From JAWKSY01 sp041402125 (GTDB taxonomy: Bacteria; Planctomycetota; GCA-002687715; DRQF01): DNA of 64,000 bases. Below the pieces are notes generated by a model, which had not been told where the DNA came from, searched no databases, and saw nothing but the letters and a program-made list of their open reading frames with translations. Every line of letters starts with the position of its first letter. The stretch's first letter is position 1. The stretch is from NCBI GenBank assembly GCA_041402125.1, contig JAWKSY010000008.1, positions 124,001 to 188,000 on the forward strand, given 5' to 3'. Below are positions 46,627-55,856 of this stretch, one piece after another. The position numbers and the translations under genes were made by a program.

Positions 46627-46923
46627 GTCGAGCGTTCCTGACGGTTTCCGTCGTTCTTCCCGCGACGATCGGGGCGCGGGACGGAGTCGGTTTTCCTGGC
46701 TCCGGTCCGAGGGGGTTCCTACACTCTGGGTCGCGCCCGGGCCGGCGGGTCCGAGTGCGGTCGCCACCCGACGATTGCCGAAGGGTCCGACCCCGGGTCG
46801 CTCATCATGTCCGAAGTCCCGTGGCTTCGTCGAGCCGCCCGCGGCGAGACCGGTAACCAGCGCCCCGCGCCCCGGAACGAACGGCCCCCGACGGGGCCCC
46901 GGAAACAGGAGTCCGCTTCCATC

Positions 46924-48852
46924 ATGACGCTCATGCGCACGTCCGTGCTCTCCCTCGTCCTGGCGCTCGCCGCCGGCATCGGCGCGGCCCAGGAGAACGT
47001 TCCCGCCGGTTTCCTGGTCGAGAACCTCGCCACCGGCCTGAGCTCGCCGACCGATTTCGCCTTCCTGCCCGACGGCCGCGTGCTCATCACGCAGCAGAGC
47101 ACCGGTCAGGTCCGCCTCTGGGTGCCGAGCCTCGGCACCTCCCTCACGACGGTCGGCTCCGTGCCGAACCTCACGACCGGATCGGAGCGCGGCCTGCTCA
47201 GCATCGCCGTCGATCCGAACTTCGCGACCAACGGCTACATCTACCTCTGGTGGAGCCGCAGCGCGCCCTCGATGATGGAGCTCGCGCGCTTCACCTGCAC
47301 GGGCAACCTCACCTCGGGCACCAGCTCGAGCCTGAGCTTCGCGACCTCGTCGCGCTTCACGCTCGTCCAGGCCCCCGACAACGCCTTCAATCACAACGGC
47401 GGCACCTGCCGCTTCGGGCCGGACGGGATGCTGTACCAGACGATCGGTGACGACGCGAACATGTGCAACGCGCAGTCGAACACGACCTACTCGGGCAAGG
47501 TCCTGCGCATGAACGTCGCGACCCTGCCCGCCGGGTCCGGCACCGCGACCGTCGCCCAGCTCGATCCGGGCGACAACCCGATGAGCGGCTCGACCAACGG
47601 TCCGACCGCGCTCGCCATCGCCAAGGGCCTCCGCAACCCGTTCAGCGCGAACATGGATCCGGTCACCGGCGATCTCTTCATCGCCGACGTCGGACTGAGC
47701 ACCCGCGAGGAGTACGACCAGTACGTCCGCAACCTCGGCAGCCCGCCGGCCTTCGTGAACTTCGGCTGGCCGATGCGCGAGGGCTTCGTCGGCGGCCCGC
47801 AGCCCACCTGCGCGGCGCAGACCGGTCTCACCGATCCGATCGACGATCGCAACTACGGCTCGGGCGGCACCTCGATCATGTCCGCCGGCGTCTACCGCAA
47901 CATGGGCGGCGGCTTCGACTGGGGCATGTCCTACGAGGGCAACGTCTTCCACAACGACTACTCGAACGGCACCGTCGAGCGCCTCATGTTCAACGGCACG
48001 GCCTGGGTGACCGCACCCTCGGTCCCGGGTCAGCCCAGCGCGAACTTCTGGGGCACGGGCTTCCAGGGTTGCACCCACTTCGAGGTCGGCCCGGACGGCT
48101 CGATGTACTTCTGCGACAACTCCGGCAACACCTTCCGCCGGATCCGCACCATGGGGCCGATCAACGAGTTCCACCTCGTGAGCGGCGGCGGCCAGGTCGG
48201 CCTCCGCGACACGACCTTCGCGCAGCCGATCGTGCTCGAGCTCCAGACGCCCGGCGGCTCGCCGGTCCCCGGCGCGACGGTCAACCTCTCGGTCAGCGCG
48301 AACGGCTCGCTCCCGGGTCCGACGACGATGACGACGGACGCGATGGGTCGCGTCTCCTTCATGCTCGACGCCACCGCCGGCGGGAGCGTCGTCGTCACCG
48401 CGACGACGCCCGGCGGCAGCACGACCGGTGAGACCTTCAGCTGCTTCGCCCGTCAGCTCGGCATGAACTTCCTCGTGTCGGGCGCCAACGACATCGTCGT
48501 CGCGAGCCTCACGAACTTCAGCAACGGCACCGATCCCGTGCCCTTCCTCTTCGCGATGTCGGACCAGAGCGCGCCGACCTACAGCACGGCCTACGGCCCG
48601 CTGGCGGTGGATCTCTTCACGCTCGTCAACACCTACATCATCGAGGATCCGCTCGGCGCGGTGAACGGCAACATCACGCTCGGCGGCTTCGGCACCCCGA
48701 GCAAGTCGAACGTCTACTTCGTCCCGACGGGGCTGCTCTTCGGCACCCTGCGCTTCCAGGCGATCTGGCTGGACGGCACGACGCCGACGTCGATCCTCGG
48801 CGTCACGCCCAACGCCATCGGTCTCTCGAACGTGATCACCCACACGTTCTGA
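46924..48852 (+). CDS. Secreted PQQ-dependent sugar dehydrogenase-like protein with Ig-like domain
   Basis: A 642-residue exported protein. The signal peptide ends AAGIGAAQ. Residues 25-420 form a six-bladed propeller of the soluble glucose dehydrogenase/HHIP type, with LATGLSSPTDFAFLPDGRVL, GSERGLLSIAVDPNFATNGY, FNHNGGTCRFGPDGMLYQ and GLRNPFSANMDPVTGDLFIA. An Ig-like/Big_1 domain follows (GSPVPGATVNLSVSANGS). The C-terminal ~130 residues, ending LSNVITHTF, resemble the tail of the lamin-tail protein. Cofactor use is not certain, since many relatives do not bind PQQ. The ATG at 46924 is preferred to an ATG 39 codons upstream because the signal peptide starts there. Confidence 0.85.
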   Translation: MTLMRTSVLSLVLALAAGIGAAQENVPAGFLVENLATGLSSPTDFAFLPDGRVLITQQSTGQVRLWVPSLGTSLTTVGSVPNLTTGSERGLLSIAVDPNFATNGYIYLWWSRSAPSMMELARFTCTGNLTSGTSSSLSFATSSRFTLVQAPDNAFNHNGGTCRFGPDGMLYQTIGDDANMCNAQSNTTYSGKVLRMNVATLPAGSGTATVAQLDPGDNPMSGSTNGPTALAIAKGLRNPFSANMDPVTGDLFIADVGLSTREEYDQYVRNLGSPPAFVNFGWPMREGFVGGPQPTCAAQTGLTDPIDDRNYGSGGTSIMSAGVYRNMGGGFDWGMSYEGNVFHNDYSNGTVERLMFNGTAWVTAPSVPGQPSANFWGTGFQGCTHFEVGPDGSMYFCDNSGNTFRRIRTMGPINEFHLVSGGGQVGLRDTTFAQPIVLELQTPGGSPVPGATVNLSVSANGSLPGPTTMTTDAMGRVSFMLDATAGGSVVVTATTPGGSTTGETFSCFARQLGMNFLVSGANDIVVASLTNFSNGTDPVPFLFAMSDQSAPTYSTAYGPLAVDLFTLVNTYIIEDPLGAVNGNITLGGFGTPSKSNVYFVPTGLLFGTLRFQAIWLDGTTPTSILGVTPNAIGLSNVITHTF

Positions 48853-48872
48853 ACCCGGACGGGATCGGCTGA

Positions 48873-48916
48873 AACGAATGCGAGGGCGCGGCCGCCGGCC
48901 GCGCCCTCGCTTCGTT
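48873..48916 (+). terminator. Terminator hairpin after the sugar-dehydrogenase-like gene
   Basis: A long stem: AACGAA plus GCGAGGGCGCGGCC pairs with GGCCGCGCCCTCGC plus TTCGTT (48873-48916) with a 3-nt loop and one bulge. The 3' side is pyrimidine-rich (TTCGTTCCCGCCC). It begins 20 nt after the stop. Confidence 0.75.
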
Positions 48917-48934
48917 CCCGCCCGCCCCCGAGCA

Positions 48935-49047
48935 AGATGCACGTACGGTGCCAGTCACCGGATGTGCATTTCCGTTCCACCGCGCTCGCAAGCGAAACCG
49001 ACTCGCCCGGAAATGCACATCCGGTGACTGGCACCGTACTAGCATCT
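48935..49047. repeat. REPIN-like inverted-repeat element, copy B
   Basis: A 113-bp element with 40-nt arms (48935-48974 and 49008-49047). The right arm matches the family consensus ATGCTAGTACGGTGCCAGTC; the left arm has two substitutions (ATGCACGTACGG). Both arms carry GATGTGCAT/ATGCACATC where copies A and C have GATGAGCAT/ATGCTCATC, so the change is compensated in the stem. The 33-nt spacer, read on the opposite strand, shares GGCGAGTCGGTT and CGCTTGCG with the spacer of copy C. It lies just before the M1 aminopeptidase gene. Confidence 0.85.
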
Positions 49048-49140
49048 CGTTCCCCCGCGCTCGCGCGTATCCCCGGTGGCCCTTTTCCGCGCCGCGATCC
49101 TTCGCATGATGGGGGCGCCCGAATCGAAGGAGACGAACGC

Positions 49141-51036
49141 ATGGTCCAGACCTCGATCCTCGCCCTCCTCGGAGGCCTGCTCCTCCTGGCCTCCTGCGTC
49201 AGCGACGGCGGGTCGGCGGCGCCTTCGCCCGCGGTCGCTCGCGACGAGCACAGCCGGTCGCGGCCCGAAGAGGCGCGCAGTCGTCATCTCGAGCTCGACC
49301 TCCGCGTGGACTTCGCGGCCCGCCGGATCGAGGGGACGGCGCGACACCGGATCGTGCGGCGTGATGCGACCGCGCCGGGCGACCTGGTCCTGGACGTGAA
49401 GGACCTCGAGGTCCGCGCCGTCCGCGCGGGCCGCGGGGAGGCCGCGCGCGCGGCGAGCTGGACCCTCGAGCCGGGCGACCCCCGGCTCGGCGACGGTCTT
49501 CGCATCCCGCTGGAGGCCGGCGAGGACACCGTCGAGGTCGACTACGCGACGACCGACGGCGGCACCGGGCTCCAGTGGCTGGAGCCGGCGCAGACCGCGG
49601 GCGGGACGCGGCCCTTCCTGTTCTCGCAGTCGCAGGCGATCCACGCGCGCACCTGGATCCCCTGTCAGGACTCGCCGGGAGTGCGCATCACCTACGACGC
49701 GGTCGTGACCGTGCCGGCCGATCTGACCGCGGTGATGAGCGCCGGCTCCGGCGGCGCGCCCGAGGCGGTCGCGGGGGGCGCGCGGCGGTTCCGGTTCGCG
49801 ATGCCGCAGGCCATCCCGAGCTATCTGATCGCCCTCGCGGTGGGGCAGCTCGAGTTCCGCGCGATGAGCGACCGCACCGGAGTCTGGGCCGAGCCCTCCG
49901 TCGTCGAGCGCGCGGCCTGGGAGTTCGCCGACACCGAGTCGATGGTCCGGACGGCGGAAGGCCTCTACGGTCCCTACCGATGGGGGCGCTACGACATCCT
50001 GGTGCTTCCGCCGAGCTTCCCCTTCGGCGGGATGGAGAACCCGCGGCTCACCTTCGTGACGCCGACCGTCCTCGCCGGGGATCGCTCGCTCGTCGCGCTC
50101 ATCGCGCACGAGCTCGCGCACAGCTGGTCCGGCAACCTCGTCACGAACGCGACCCATCGCGATTTCTGGTTGAACGAGGGATTCACCGTCTACTTCGAGC
50201 ACCGGATCATGGAGGCGGTCTACGGGCGCGAGCGCTTCGAGATGGAGTGCATGCTCGGCATCCGCGATCTCGAGGAGGAGATGGCGGAGATGGAGCCGCG
50301 CGACCAGGTCCTGCACGTGGACCTCGCCGGTCGCGATCCCGACGAGGGCTTCACCGGCGTTCCCTACGACAAGGGAGCGGGCCTCCTCCGCCGGCTCGAG
50401 CAGGTCTTCGGCCGCGAGCGCTTCGACGCCTTCCTCCGCGCCTACTTCGATCGCTTCTCCTTCACGAGCATCACCACCGCGACCTTCCGCGACTACCTCG
50501 AGCGGGAGCTCCTCGCCGCCGATCCGGAGCGCGCGGCCGAGGTCGACCTCGATCTCTGGATCGAGGGCCCGGGACTGCCGCCGGACTTCCCGCGCGTCGT
50601 CAGCGACGCCTTCGAGCGCATCGACCGGAGCGTCGCCGACTGGCGCGCCGGGCGGATCGAGCTCGCCGCGTTCGGCCGCGAGCGCTGGACGACCCAGGAG
50701 TGGCTGCACTTCATCGGTCGTCTCGATCCCGTCGCGGACCGGGGTCGCCTCCCCGAGCTCGAGCGGACCTTCGCGCTCACCGCGTCCGGAAACAACGAGA
50801 TCCTCTGCGCCTGGCTCGAGCTCGCGGTCCGCGCCGACTACGGTCCGGCCGACGCGCGTCTCGCCGGGTTCCTGAAGGAGCAGGGCCGACGCAAGTTCCT
50901 GACGCCGCTCTACCGGGCTCTCCTCGAGCGTCCGGGCGGCCGGGAGCGGGCGGCCGCGATCTATCGCGAGGCGCGGCCCCGCTACCACGCCATCGCCCGC
51001 GACTCGATCGACGCTCTTTTGGATTGGCGCGGCTGA
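49141..51036 (+). CDS. M1-family metallo-aminopeptidase lipoprotein, LTA4-hydrolase-like
   Basis: A 631-residue zinc aminopeptidase with a lipoprotein signal (LLLLASCVSDGG). The N-terminal beta domain is followed by the exopeptidase motif FPFGGMENPRLTF and the zinc site HELAHSWSGNLVTN with the third ligand Glu in WLNEGFTVYFEHR. The C-terminal helical domain (RGRLPELERTFALT onward) is of the leukotriene-A4-hydrolase type. It likely trims peptides in the periplasm or at the surface. GAAGGAG lies 8 nt before the ATG at 49141; the frame continues upstream into repeat copy B but that part is not protein-like. Confidence 0.93.
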   Translation: MVQTSILALLGGLLLLASCVSDGGSAAPSPAVARDEHSRSRPEEARSRHLELDLRVDFAARRIEGTARHRIVRRDATAPGDLVLDVKDLEVRAVRAGRGEAARAASWTLEPGDPRLGDGLRIPLEAGEDTVEVDYATTDGGTGLQWLEPAQTAGGTRPFLFSQSQAIHARTWIPCQDSPGVRITYDAVVTVPADLTAVMSAGSGGAPEAVAGGARRFRFAMPQAIPSYLIALAVGQLEFRAMSDRTGVWAEPSVVERAAWEFADTESMVRTAEGLYGPYRWGRYDILVLPPSFPFGGMENPRLTFVTPTVLAGDRSLVALIAHELAHSWSGNLVTNATHRDFWLNEGFTVYFEHRIMEAVYGRERFEMECMLGIRDLEEEMAEMEPRDQVLHVDLAGRDPDEGFTGVPYDKGAGLLRRLEQVFGRERFDAFLRAYFDRFSFTSITTATFRDYLERELLAADPERAAEVDLDLWIEGPGLPPDFPRVVSDAFERIDRSVADWRAGRIELAAFGRERWTTQEWLHFIGRLDPVADRGRLPELERTFALTASGNNEILCAWLELAVRADYGPADARLAGFLKEQGRRKFLTPLYRALLERPGGRERAAAIYREARPRYHAIARDSIDALLDWRG

Positions 51037-51112
51037 GGCCGGTTTGAGATCTTCGGGGCGAGGCCCGTCCCTCGGGACGGCCTCGCGAGCGAGCGGACCC
51101 CCGGGAGTCGCG

Positions 51113-51730
51113 ATGGCCGGCAAGAACCGCATGAATTCCGAGGAGCGCCGCGCCCAGCTCGTGGACGTGGCGCGGCGCTGCTTCGCCTCGAACGGCTACG
51201 CCCACACGACGACGGCCAAGATCGCGCTCATGGCCGAGGTCAGCGAGCCGGTCCTCTACCGCCACTTCGACTCGAAGCTCGATCTCTTCCACGAGATCCT
51301 CGCCTCGACGCTCGAGGAGTCGCGCCTCTACTTCGCGGCCGTCGCGGCGCAGCCCTCGAACGGCGCCGAGAAGATCCTGGCCCTGGCCGTGGACTTCCCG
51401 CGCTACTGCGAGGCGAACCGCGGCCGGTTCCGGGTGATCGAACGCGCGCTCGCGAGCGTCGAGGACGAGAAGTCGCGCGGCATCATCCGCGGCTATTACG
51501 AGGGCATCGTCGAGAGCCTGACGCGCCTCGTCGAGGAGGGACGTCGCGACGGGAGCATCCGCTGCGACGTGGCTCCGGGCAGCCTCGCCTGGGTCTTCAC
51601 CATGAACGGCGTCGGATTCTGCCTGCTCTCCGCGCTCGGGATCCCCGAGATCATCGCACCCGACTTCACGACCGATCTGCGTCGGATCGTGCTCGGCATG
51701 CTCGGCTACGGAGCCAGCGGCCAGGAGTGA
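51113..51730 (+). CDS. TetR-family transcriptional regulator
   Basis: A 205-residue repressor. The N-terminal helix-turn-helix is clear: RAQLVDVARRCFASNGYAHT, TTAKIALMAEVSEPVLYRHF and DSKLDLFHEILA. The ligand domain has a TetR_C-like end (GSIRCDVAPGSLAWVFTMNG) but gives no ligand clue. The ATG at 51113 is chosen for its proximity to KNRMNSEERRAQLVDVA. It follows the M1 peptidase by 76 nt and its tail overlaps the convergent DUF2142-like gene by 25 bp. Targets are unknown; no palindromic operator was noticed in front of it. Confidence 0.92.
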   Translation: MAGKNRMNSEERRAQLVDVARRCFASNGYAHTTTAKIALMAEVSEPVLYRHFDSKLDLFHEILASTLEESRLYFAAVAAQPSNGAEKILALAVDFPRYCEANRGRFRVIERALASVEDEKSRGIIRGYYEGIVESLTRLVEEGRRDGSIRCDVAPGSLAWVFTMNGVGFCLLSALGIPEIIAPDFTTDLRRIVLGMLGYGASGQE

Positions 51731-54309
51731 CCCGTGCCCGGGTGCTCGGGGCGGCGCTCGAGGATCAGGCGATCGAGTTCCAGGCGGCCGGCCCGACCGG
51801 TCGCGCGGATGCGGATCGTCAGCGGCGTCTCGCCCGGCGTCGCCTTCTCGAAGACCCAGCTCATGCGATCGAGATCCTCGCCGTAGCCGGCCTCGCGAGG
51901 GCCGGGCTCGGGTCGGAGTTCGAGGGGCGGGCCGTCGTCGGACTCGCGGACCTCGAGCGTCGCGAGGCCGGAGGCGAAGGGTGAATCCCCGCGCGGGAAG
52001 CTGATCGAGAGTCGATGGGCGCCGGCCTGGATGCGCGCGAGCGGGACCACGGCGACCTCGCGCTCCGGCCCGTCCTCGTCCTGGTCCAGACGGAGGGTGA
52101 CGAGGTCCGGCGCGCCGCGGCGCGCGCCGGTGGGAACGCCCTCGCCGCGCCAGTGAGCGAGCTTGAGACTCGACCAGGGCGAGAGATCGGCGTCGACGAG
52201 GCGGAGCTTCGCTCCCGTCCCCTCGGTGCCCGGGGGCGTCGCGAGCCGCAGTTCGAGGCGCCCGCCGGCCGGCACGACGAAGGGGTCGGCCTCCGTCGCC
52301 GGCCACCGCGCGAGGGCGACGCCCGCGCGTTCGAGGAAGAGGTGGGCGCGGTGGGCGGCCTCGGCGTCGCGGTTCACGAGCGTGACCACGAGCTCGCCGT
52401 TCGCGTCGAGTCGCGGCGCGCCGTCGGGCGCGAGCCAGGTCTCCTCGATCCAGATCTCGGCCACGCCCACCGCGTTCACCGCCGGGTGGTGGTTCTGCCA
52501 CCAGAGTTCGAGTCGGCCGTCGGCCGTGACCGGCGCGGGGACGTCGTGTCGCTGCTCGCCGAGCTCGGGCCAGAGGGAGAGGGTGTGGTGGAGGAGCCAG
52601 GAGTCGCCGACGAGGGCGATCGCGCTGGGCGCGGGGAGGTCGCCCTCCTCGGGCCCGGCCGGGCGGGGATAGCTCACGCGGACCTGGTAGCGCCGCTCGG
52701 GGTCGAGGTCGGTGACGACGTAGCGGATCTCCGGCTCGGGGGTGAGCTGCGGCGCCCAGCGGAGGGTGTCGCGCGCCGCGCTTCCGAGACGCCCGCCGCT
52801 CGCGACGGAGATCAGTCCGCCGGCGCCGGCCTGGTCGAAGGGGGGCAGTCCGCAGTCGAAGTAGCGGTGCACCCGACCGCGATCGACCTTCTCGACCGGG
52901 ATCGAGTAGCGCGGAAGCAGCACCGCGACGAGCGTCACGAGCGCCACCGCCGCGCCGTAGCCGCCGCCGAGGAGGGCCAGCGTGCCGGCCCGGCGACCGG
53001 CGAGTCGCTCGAGTCCCGCGCCGATCGCGATCGCCAGCGGCACGATCACGCCCAGAAGGTAGCGACCGTGGACGTGGTAGTAGGTCCGGTTGGCGAGCCC
53101 GATGACGATCACGAGGCCGAAGACCGAGAGCAGGGCGGCGAGGACCGGTCGCGGCGCCGCGGGGCGGTCCTCGCCCTCCCCGCGACGGGTCGTCAGGAGG
53201 CCGGCGAGACCCACCACGACGAGGGCCAGGAGGGGCAGGACGAGGAGTCGATGGGTCTCGACCTTCTCCTGGCCGAAGCGGCCGAAGAAGCTGAACCCGA
53301 GGTCGTCGAGGTAGTCGAAGGGCAGCGACCAGCGCGGCGTCCCGAGCCGGAGCAGCGCGGGATGGAACCGCAGGTGGTGCTCGACCGCGAGGGGACTCCC
53401 GAGCAGCACCCACTGACGGACGTGCCACCATCCCGCCAGGACGAAGCAGAGCGCGACCAGCGCGCCGAAGGCGAGGGCGCGGCGTCTCGGGGACGCGCCG
53501 CGCTCGCCGAGCACGAGGAGGCCGACGAAGACGGCCGGTCCCAGCGCGTGGAGCTTCGTGAGGAAGGCGGCGCCGAGGACGACTCCGAGCAGGATCACGG
53601 TCCGCGGCGCGAGGAGGGTTCCGCGGCGTCGCGCCCGGAGTGCCAGCCACGACGCGAGCGCCCCGAGGGCGGCGACGAGGGCGTCGTTCGAGACCGTCCC
53701 GAAGGCCACCGCCGCCTGCGCGCTCAGGAGGAGCGCGGCGAGCAGGCCCAGCGCGAGGCCCGGCCGCTCCGGGAAGGCCTCCAGGAGCGCGAGGCCGGCG
53801 AAGAGGGCGGTGAGGACGCCGAGCAGGACCGAGGTCGCGCGCAGGACCTGGAACACGCGCCGGGGCTGGGTGAAGAGGGCGCGCGTGCGCGGGTCCACCG
53901 CGATCCCCCGGGCCTCGGAGGCGGGGATCCCGAGGTCGTCGATCCGCCGGCGGGAGCCGTCGTAGGTCGTCACGCGTCCGAGCAGGCGCGCGCCGCGCCG
54001 CTCCGGGGGCCGACGTCCGGCGGCGGGGTCCTCGTCCTCGGGCACGGGGTCTGCCTCCGCCGCCGCGCGCCACACGAGGCCGAGCATCGCGTGAGCCAGC
54101 GGCGGGTGCTGGATCTGCCCCACCGCCTCGTGACGGGGGTCGGGGAGGTGGTGCGCGTAGGCGAGCGCCAGCGCGTAGTCGAGGTGGTCCTCCTCGTCGG
54201 CGCCCAGTCCGGCCGGCACGACGATCGACGCCAGGCTCGCCCCGAGGCCGAGCAGGAGCGCGAGACCGAGGACGACGACGTGGCGGGGGAGGGGGCGGGC
54301 GATTCTCAT
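51706..54309 (-). CDS. Large DUF2142/GT39-like membrane protein with extracytoplasmic domain
   Basis: An 867-residue membrane protein. About the first 500 residues have some ten membrane segments; the first loop has ADEEDHLDYALALAYAHHLP and QIQHPPLAHAMLGLVW, the acidic and HPP motifs of DUF2142 and polyprenyl-sugar glycosyltransferases. GAAFLTKLHALGPAVFVG resembles GT39 proteins. Residues about 520-860 are a beta-rich, non-membrane domain (ELWWQNHHPAVNAVGVAEIW; LELRLATPPGTEG), probably periplasmic. A role in glycosylating envelope glycans is likely, but donor and acceptor are unknown. It converges with the TetR gene. Confidence 0.75.
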   Translation of the reverse strand: MRIARPLPRHVVVLGLALLLGLGASLASIVVPAGLGADEEDHLDYALALAYAHHLPDPRHEAVGQIQHPPLAHAMLGLVWRAAAEADPVPEDEDPAAGRRPPERRGARLLGRVTTYDGSRRRIDDLGIPASEARGIAVDPRTRALFTQPRRVFQVLRATSVLLGVLTALFAGLALLEAFPERPGLALGLLAALLLSAQAAVAFGTVSNDALVAALGALASWLALRARRRGTLLAPRTVILLGVVLGAAFLTKLHALGPAVFVGLLVLGERGASPRRRALAFGALVALCFVLAGWWHVRQWVLLGSPLAVEHHLRFHPALLRLGTPRWSLPFDYLDDLGFSFFGRFGQEKVETHRLLVLPLLALVVVGLAGLLTTRRGEGEDRPAAPRPVLAALLSVFGLVIVIGLANRTYYHVHGRYLLGVIVPLAIAIGAGLERLAGRRAGTLALLGGGYGAAVALVTLVAVLLPRYSIPVEKVDRGRVHRYFDCGLPPFDQAGAGGLISVASGGRLGSAARDTLRWAPQLTPEPEIRYVVTDLDPERRYQVRVSYPRPAGPEEGDLPAPSAIALVGDSWLLHHTLSLWPELGEQRHDVPAPVTADGRLELWWQNHHPAVNAVGVAEIWIEETWLAPDGAPRLDANGELVVTLVNRDAEAAHRAHLFLERAGVALARWPATEADPFVVPAGGRLELRLATPPGTEGTGAKLRLVDADLSPWSSLKLAHWRGEGVPTGARRGAPDLVTLRLDQDEDGPEREVAVVPLARIQAGAHRLSISFPRGDSPFASGLATLEVRESDDGPPLELRPEPGPREAGYGEDLDRMSWVFEKATPGETPLTIRIRATGRAGRLELDRLILERRPEHPGTGHSWPLAP

Positions 54310-54469
54310 GCGAGGCGCATGGTAGCCCCGCGGCCGGACGACGGGGAGTCGCCATCTGATAGACTCCGCATCCGTCGCCGTCCGGGGTCGATCCGGCGGC
54401 GCGGTCGGGCGTGATCGCCCCGAGGATCGGATGCCGGCGGTCGGAGAGGCCGCGCACGCGGAGGGACCG

Positions 54470-55666
54470 ATGGACTTCTACGAGGAATCGCTCGAGCGTC
54501 ACCGCGTCCTGCGCGGCAAGATCGAGATCCACTCGCGCATGCGACTCGAGTCGCAGCACGACCTCAGCCTCGCCTACACCCCCGGCGTCGCGCGTCCCTG
54601 CGAGGTGATCGCGCGCGATCCCTCCGCGGCCTGGGACCTCACCTGGAAGGGGCGCTGCGTCGCCGTCGTCTCCGACGGCACCGCCGTGCTCGGCCTCGGC
54701 GATATCGGCCCCGAGGCCGCGCTGCCGGTGATGGAGGGCAAGGCGGCGCTCTTCCGCGAGTTCGGCGGCCTCGACGCGATCCCGCTCGTCCTCGCCACGA
54801 AGGACGTCGACGAGATCGTCTCGATCGTCCGCGCCGTCGCCCCGACCTTCGGCGGCATCAACCTCGAGGACATCTCGGCGCCGCGCTGCTTCAAGATCGA
54901 GCGCGCCCTGCAGGACGTGGGCATCCCCGTCCTCCACGACGACCAGCACGGCACCGCGATCGTGCTGCTCGCGGCGGTGATGAACGCGGTGCGCGTCCTG
55001 AAGACGACGCTCGGCAAGCTGCGCGTCGTGATGGTCGGCGCCGGCGCGGCCGGTCGCGCGATCGCCCGGCTCCTGCTCTGCGAGGAGCAGGACGAGCGCT
55101 GCATCCCCGTCGGCGACCTCGTCATCTGCGACTCCAAGGGGATCATCTACCCCGGTCGCGAGGGCAACGACGAGGTCAAGGAGGAGATGGCCCGCCTCTC
55201 GAACCCCGACGGACGCAAGGGTGATCTCCGCGACGCGCTGAAGGGCGCGGACGTCTTCATCGGCGTGAGCCGCGGCGGCCTCCTGACGGCAGCCGACATC
55301 GAGAGCATGGGGCCGAACCCGATCGTCTTCGCGATGGCCAACCCCGAGCCGGAGATCATGCCGGACGAGGCCCGTCGAGGCGGCGCCGCGATCGTCGGCA
55401 CCGGTCGGAGCGACTTCCCGAACCAGGTCAACAACGTCCTCGCCTTCCCCGGCCTCTTCCGCGGCGCCCTCGAGGCGCGCGCCACGCGCTTCACCAACGC
55501 GATGCTCTACGCCGCGATCGACGCCATCGCCGACTCGGTCGTCGACCCCGCGCCCAACCGCATCCTGCCCCCCGCCTTCGACCGCTCCGTCGCGGTGCGC
55601 GTCGCCGACGCGGTGGCGAAGGCCGCCCGCGCCTCCGGCGTCTGCTTCGAGCGTCCCGACGCCTGA
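54470..55666 (+). CDS. NAD(P)-dependent malic enzyme
   Basis: Oxidative decarboxylation of malate to pyruvate, linking the TCA cycle to pyruvate and NAD(P)H. The 398-residue product is the short bacterial form without the phosphotransacetylase extension. Motifs: SLAYTPGVARPCE (catalytic Tyr), GLGDIGPEAALPVMEGKAAL (catalytic Lys), NLEDISAPRCF (metal Glu/Asp), HDDQHGTAIVLLAA, the nucleotide loop VMVGAGAAGRAIARLL and FAMANPEPEIMPDEA. ATG at 54470 follows GGAGG; an in-frame ATG 13 codons upstream is possible. Repeat copy C lies 25 nt after its stop. Confidence 0.94.
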   Translation: MDFYEESLERHRVLRGKIEIHSRMRLESQHDLSLAYTPGVARPCEVIARDPSAAWDLTWKGRCVAVVSDGTAVLGLGDIGPEAALPVMEGKAALFREFGGLDAIPLVLATKDVDEIVSIVRAVAPTFGGINLEDISAPRCFKIERALQDVGIPVLHDDQHGTAIVLLAAVMNAVRVLKTTLGKLRVVMVGAGAAGRAIARLLLCEEQDERCIPVGDLVICDSKGIIYPGREGNDEVKEEMARLSNPDGRKGDLRDALKGADVFIGVSRGGLLTAADIESMGPNPIVFAMANPEPEIMPDEARRGGAAIVGTGRSDFPNQVNNVLAFPGLFRGALEARATRFTNAMLYAAIDAIADSVVDPAPNRILPPAFDRSVAVRVADAVAKAARASGVCFERPDA

Positions 55667-55690
55667 GAGCGCACGTCCGCCCGACGGTCG

Positions 55691-55802
55691 AATGCTAGTA
55701 CGGTGCCAGTCACCCGATGAGCATTTCCGGGCGAGTCGGTTCCGCTTGCGGATCCCGTGGGAGCGGAAATGCTCATCGGGTGACTGGCACCGTACTAGCA
55801 TT
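55691..55802. repeat. REPIN-like inverted-repeat element, copy C
   Basis: A 112-bp element with perfect 39-nt inverted arms (55691-55729 and 55764-55802) and a 34-nt spacer. The arms read AATGCTAGTACGGTGCCAGT and then CACCCGATG; copies A and B have CACCGGATG, and the opposite arm changes to match (CATCGGGTG), a compensated substitution. The spacer starts GGCGAGTCGGTTCCGCTTGC and matches the copy B spacer read on the other strand. It lies between the malic enzyme and rsmG. Confidence 0.88.
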
Positions 55803-55856
55803 TCCGGGCGGGGCGGCTCCGGCTGACCAGCCCCGCGCTCGCCTCCCCGCGCGCGC

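Noticed and set aside
50777..55801. 1,674-residue open frame on the minus strand
   Set aside because: It is an artefact of high GC: Arg/Pro/Gly-rich, antisense to the M1 peptidase and malic enzyme genes, out of frame with the true DUF2142-like and TetR genes, and it reads through repeat copy C.
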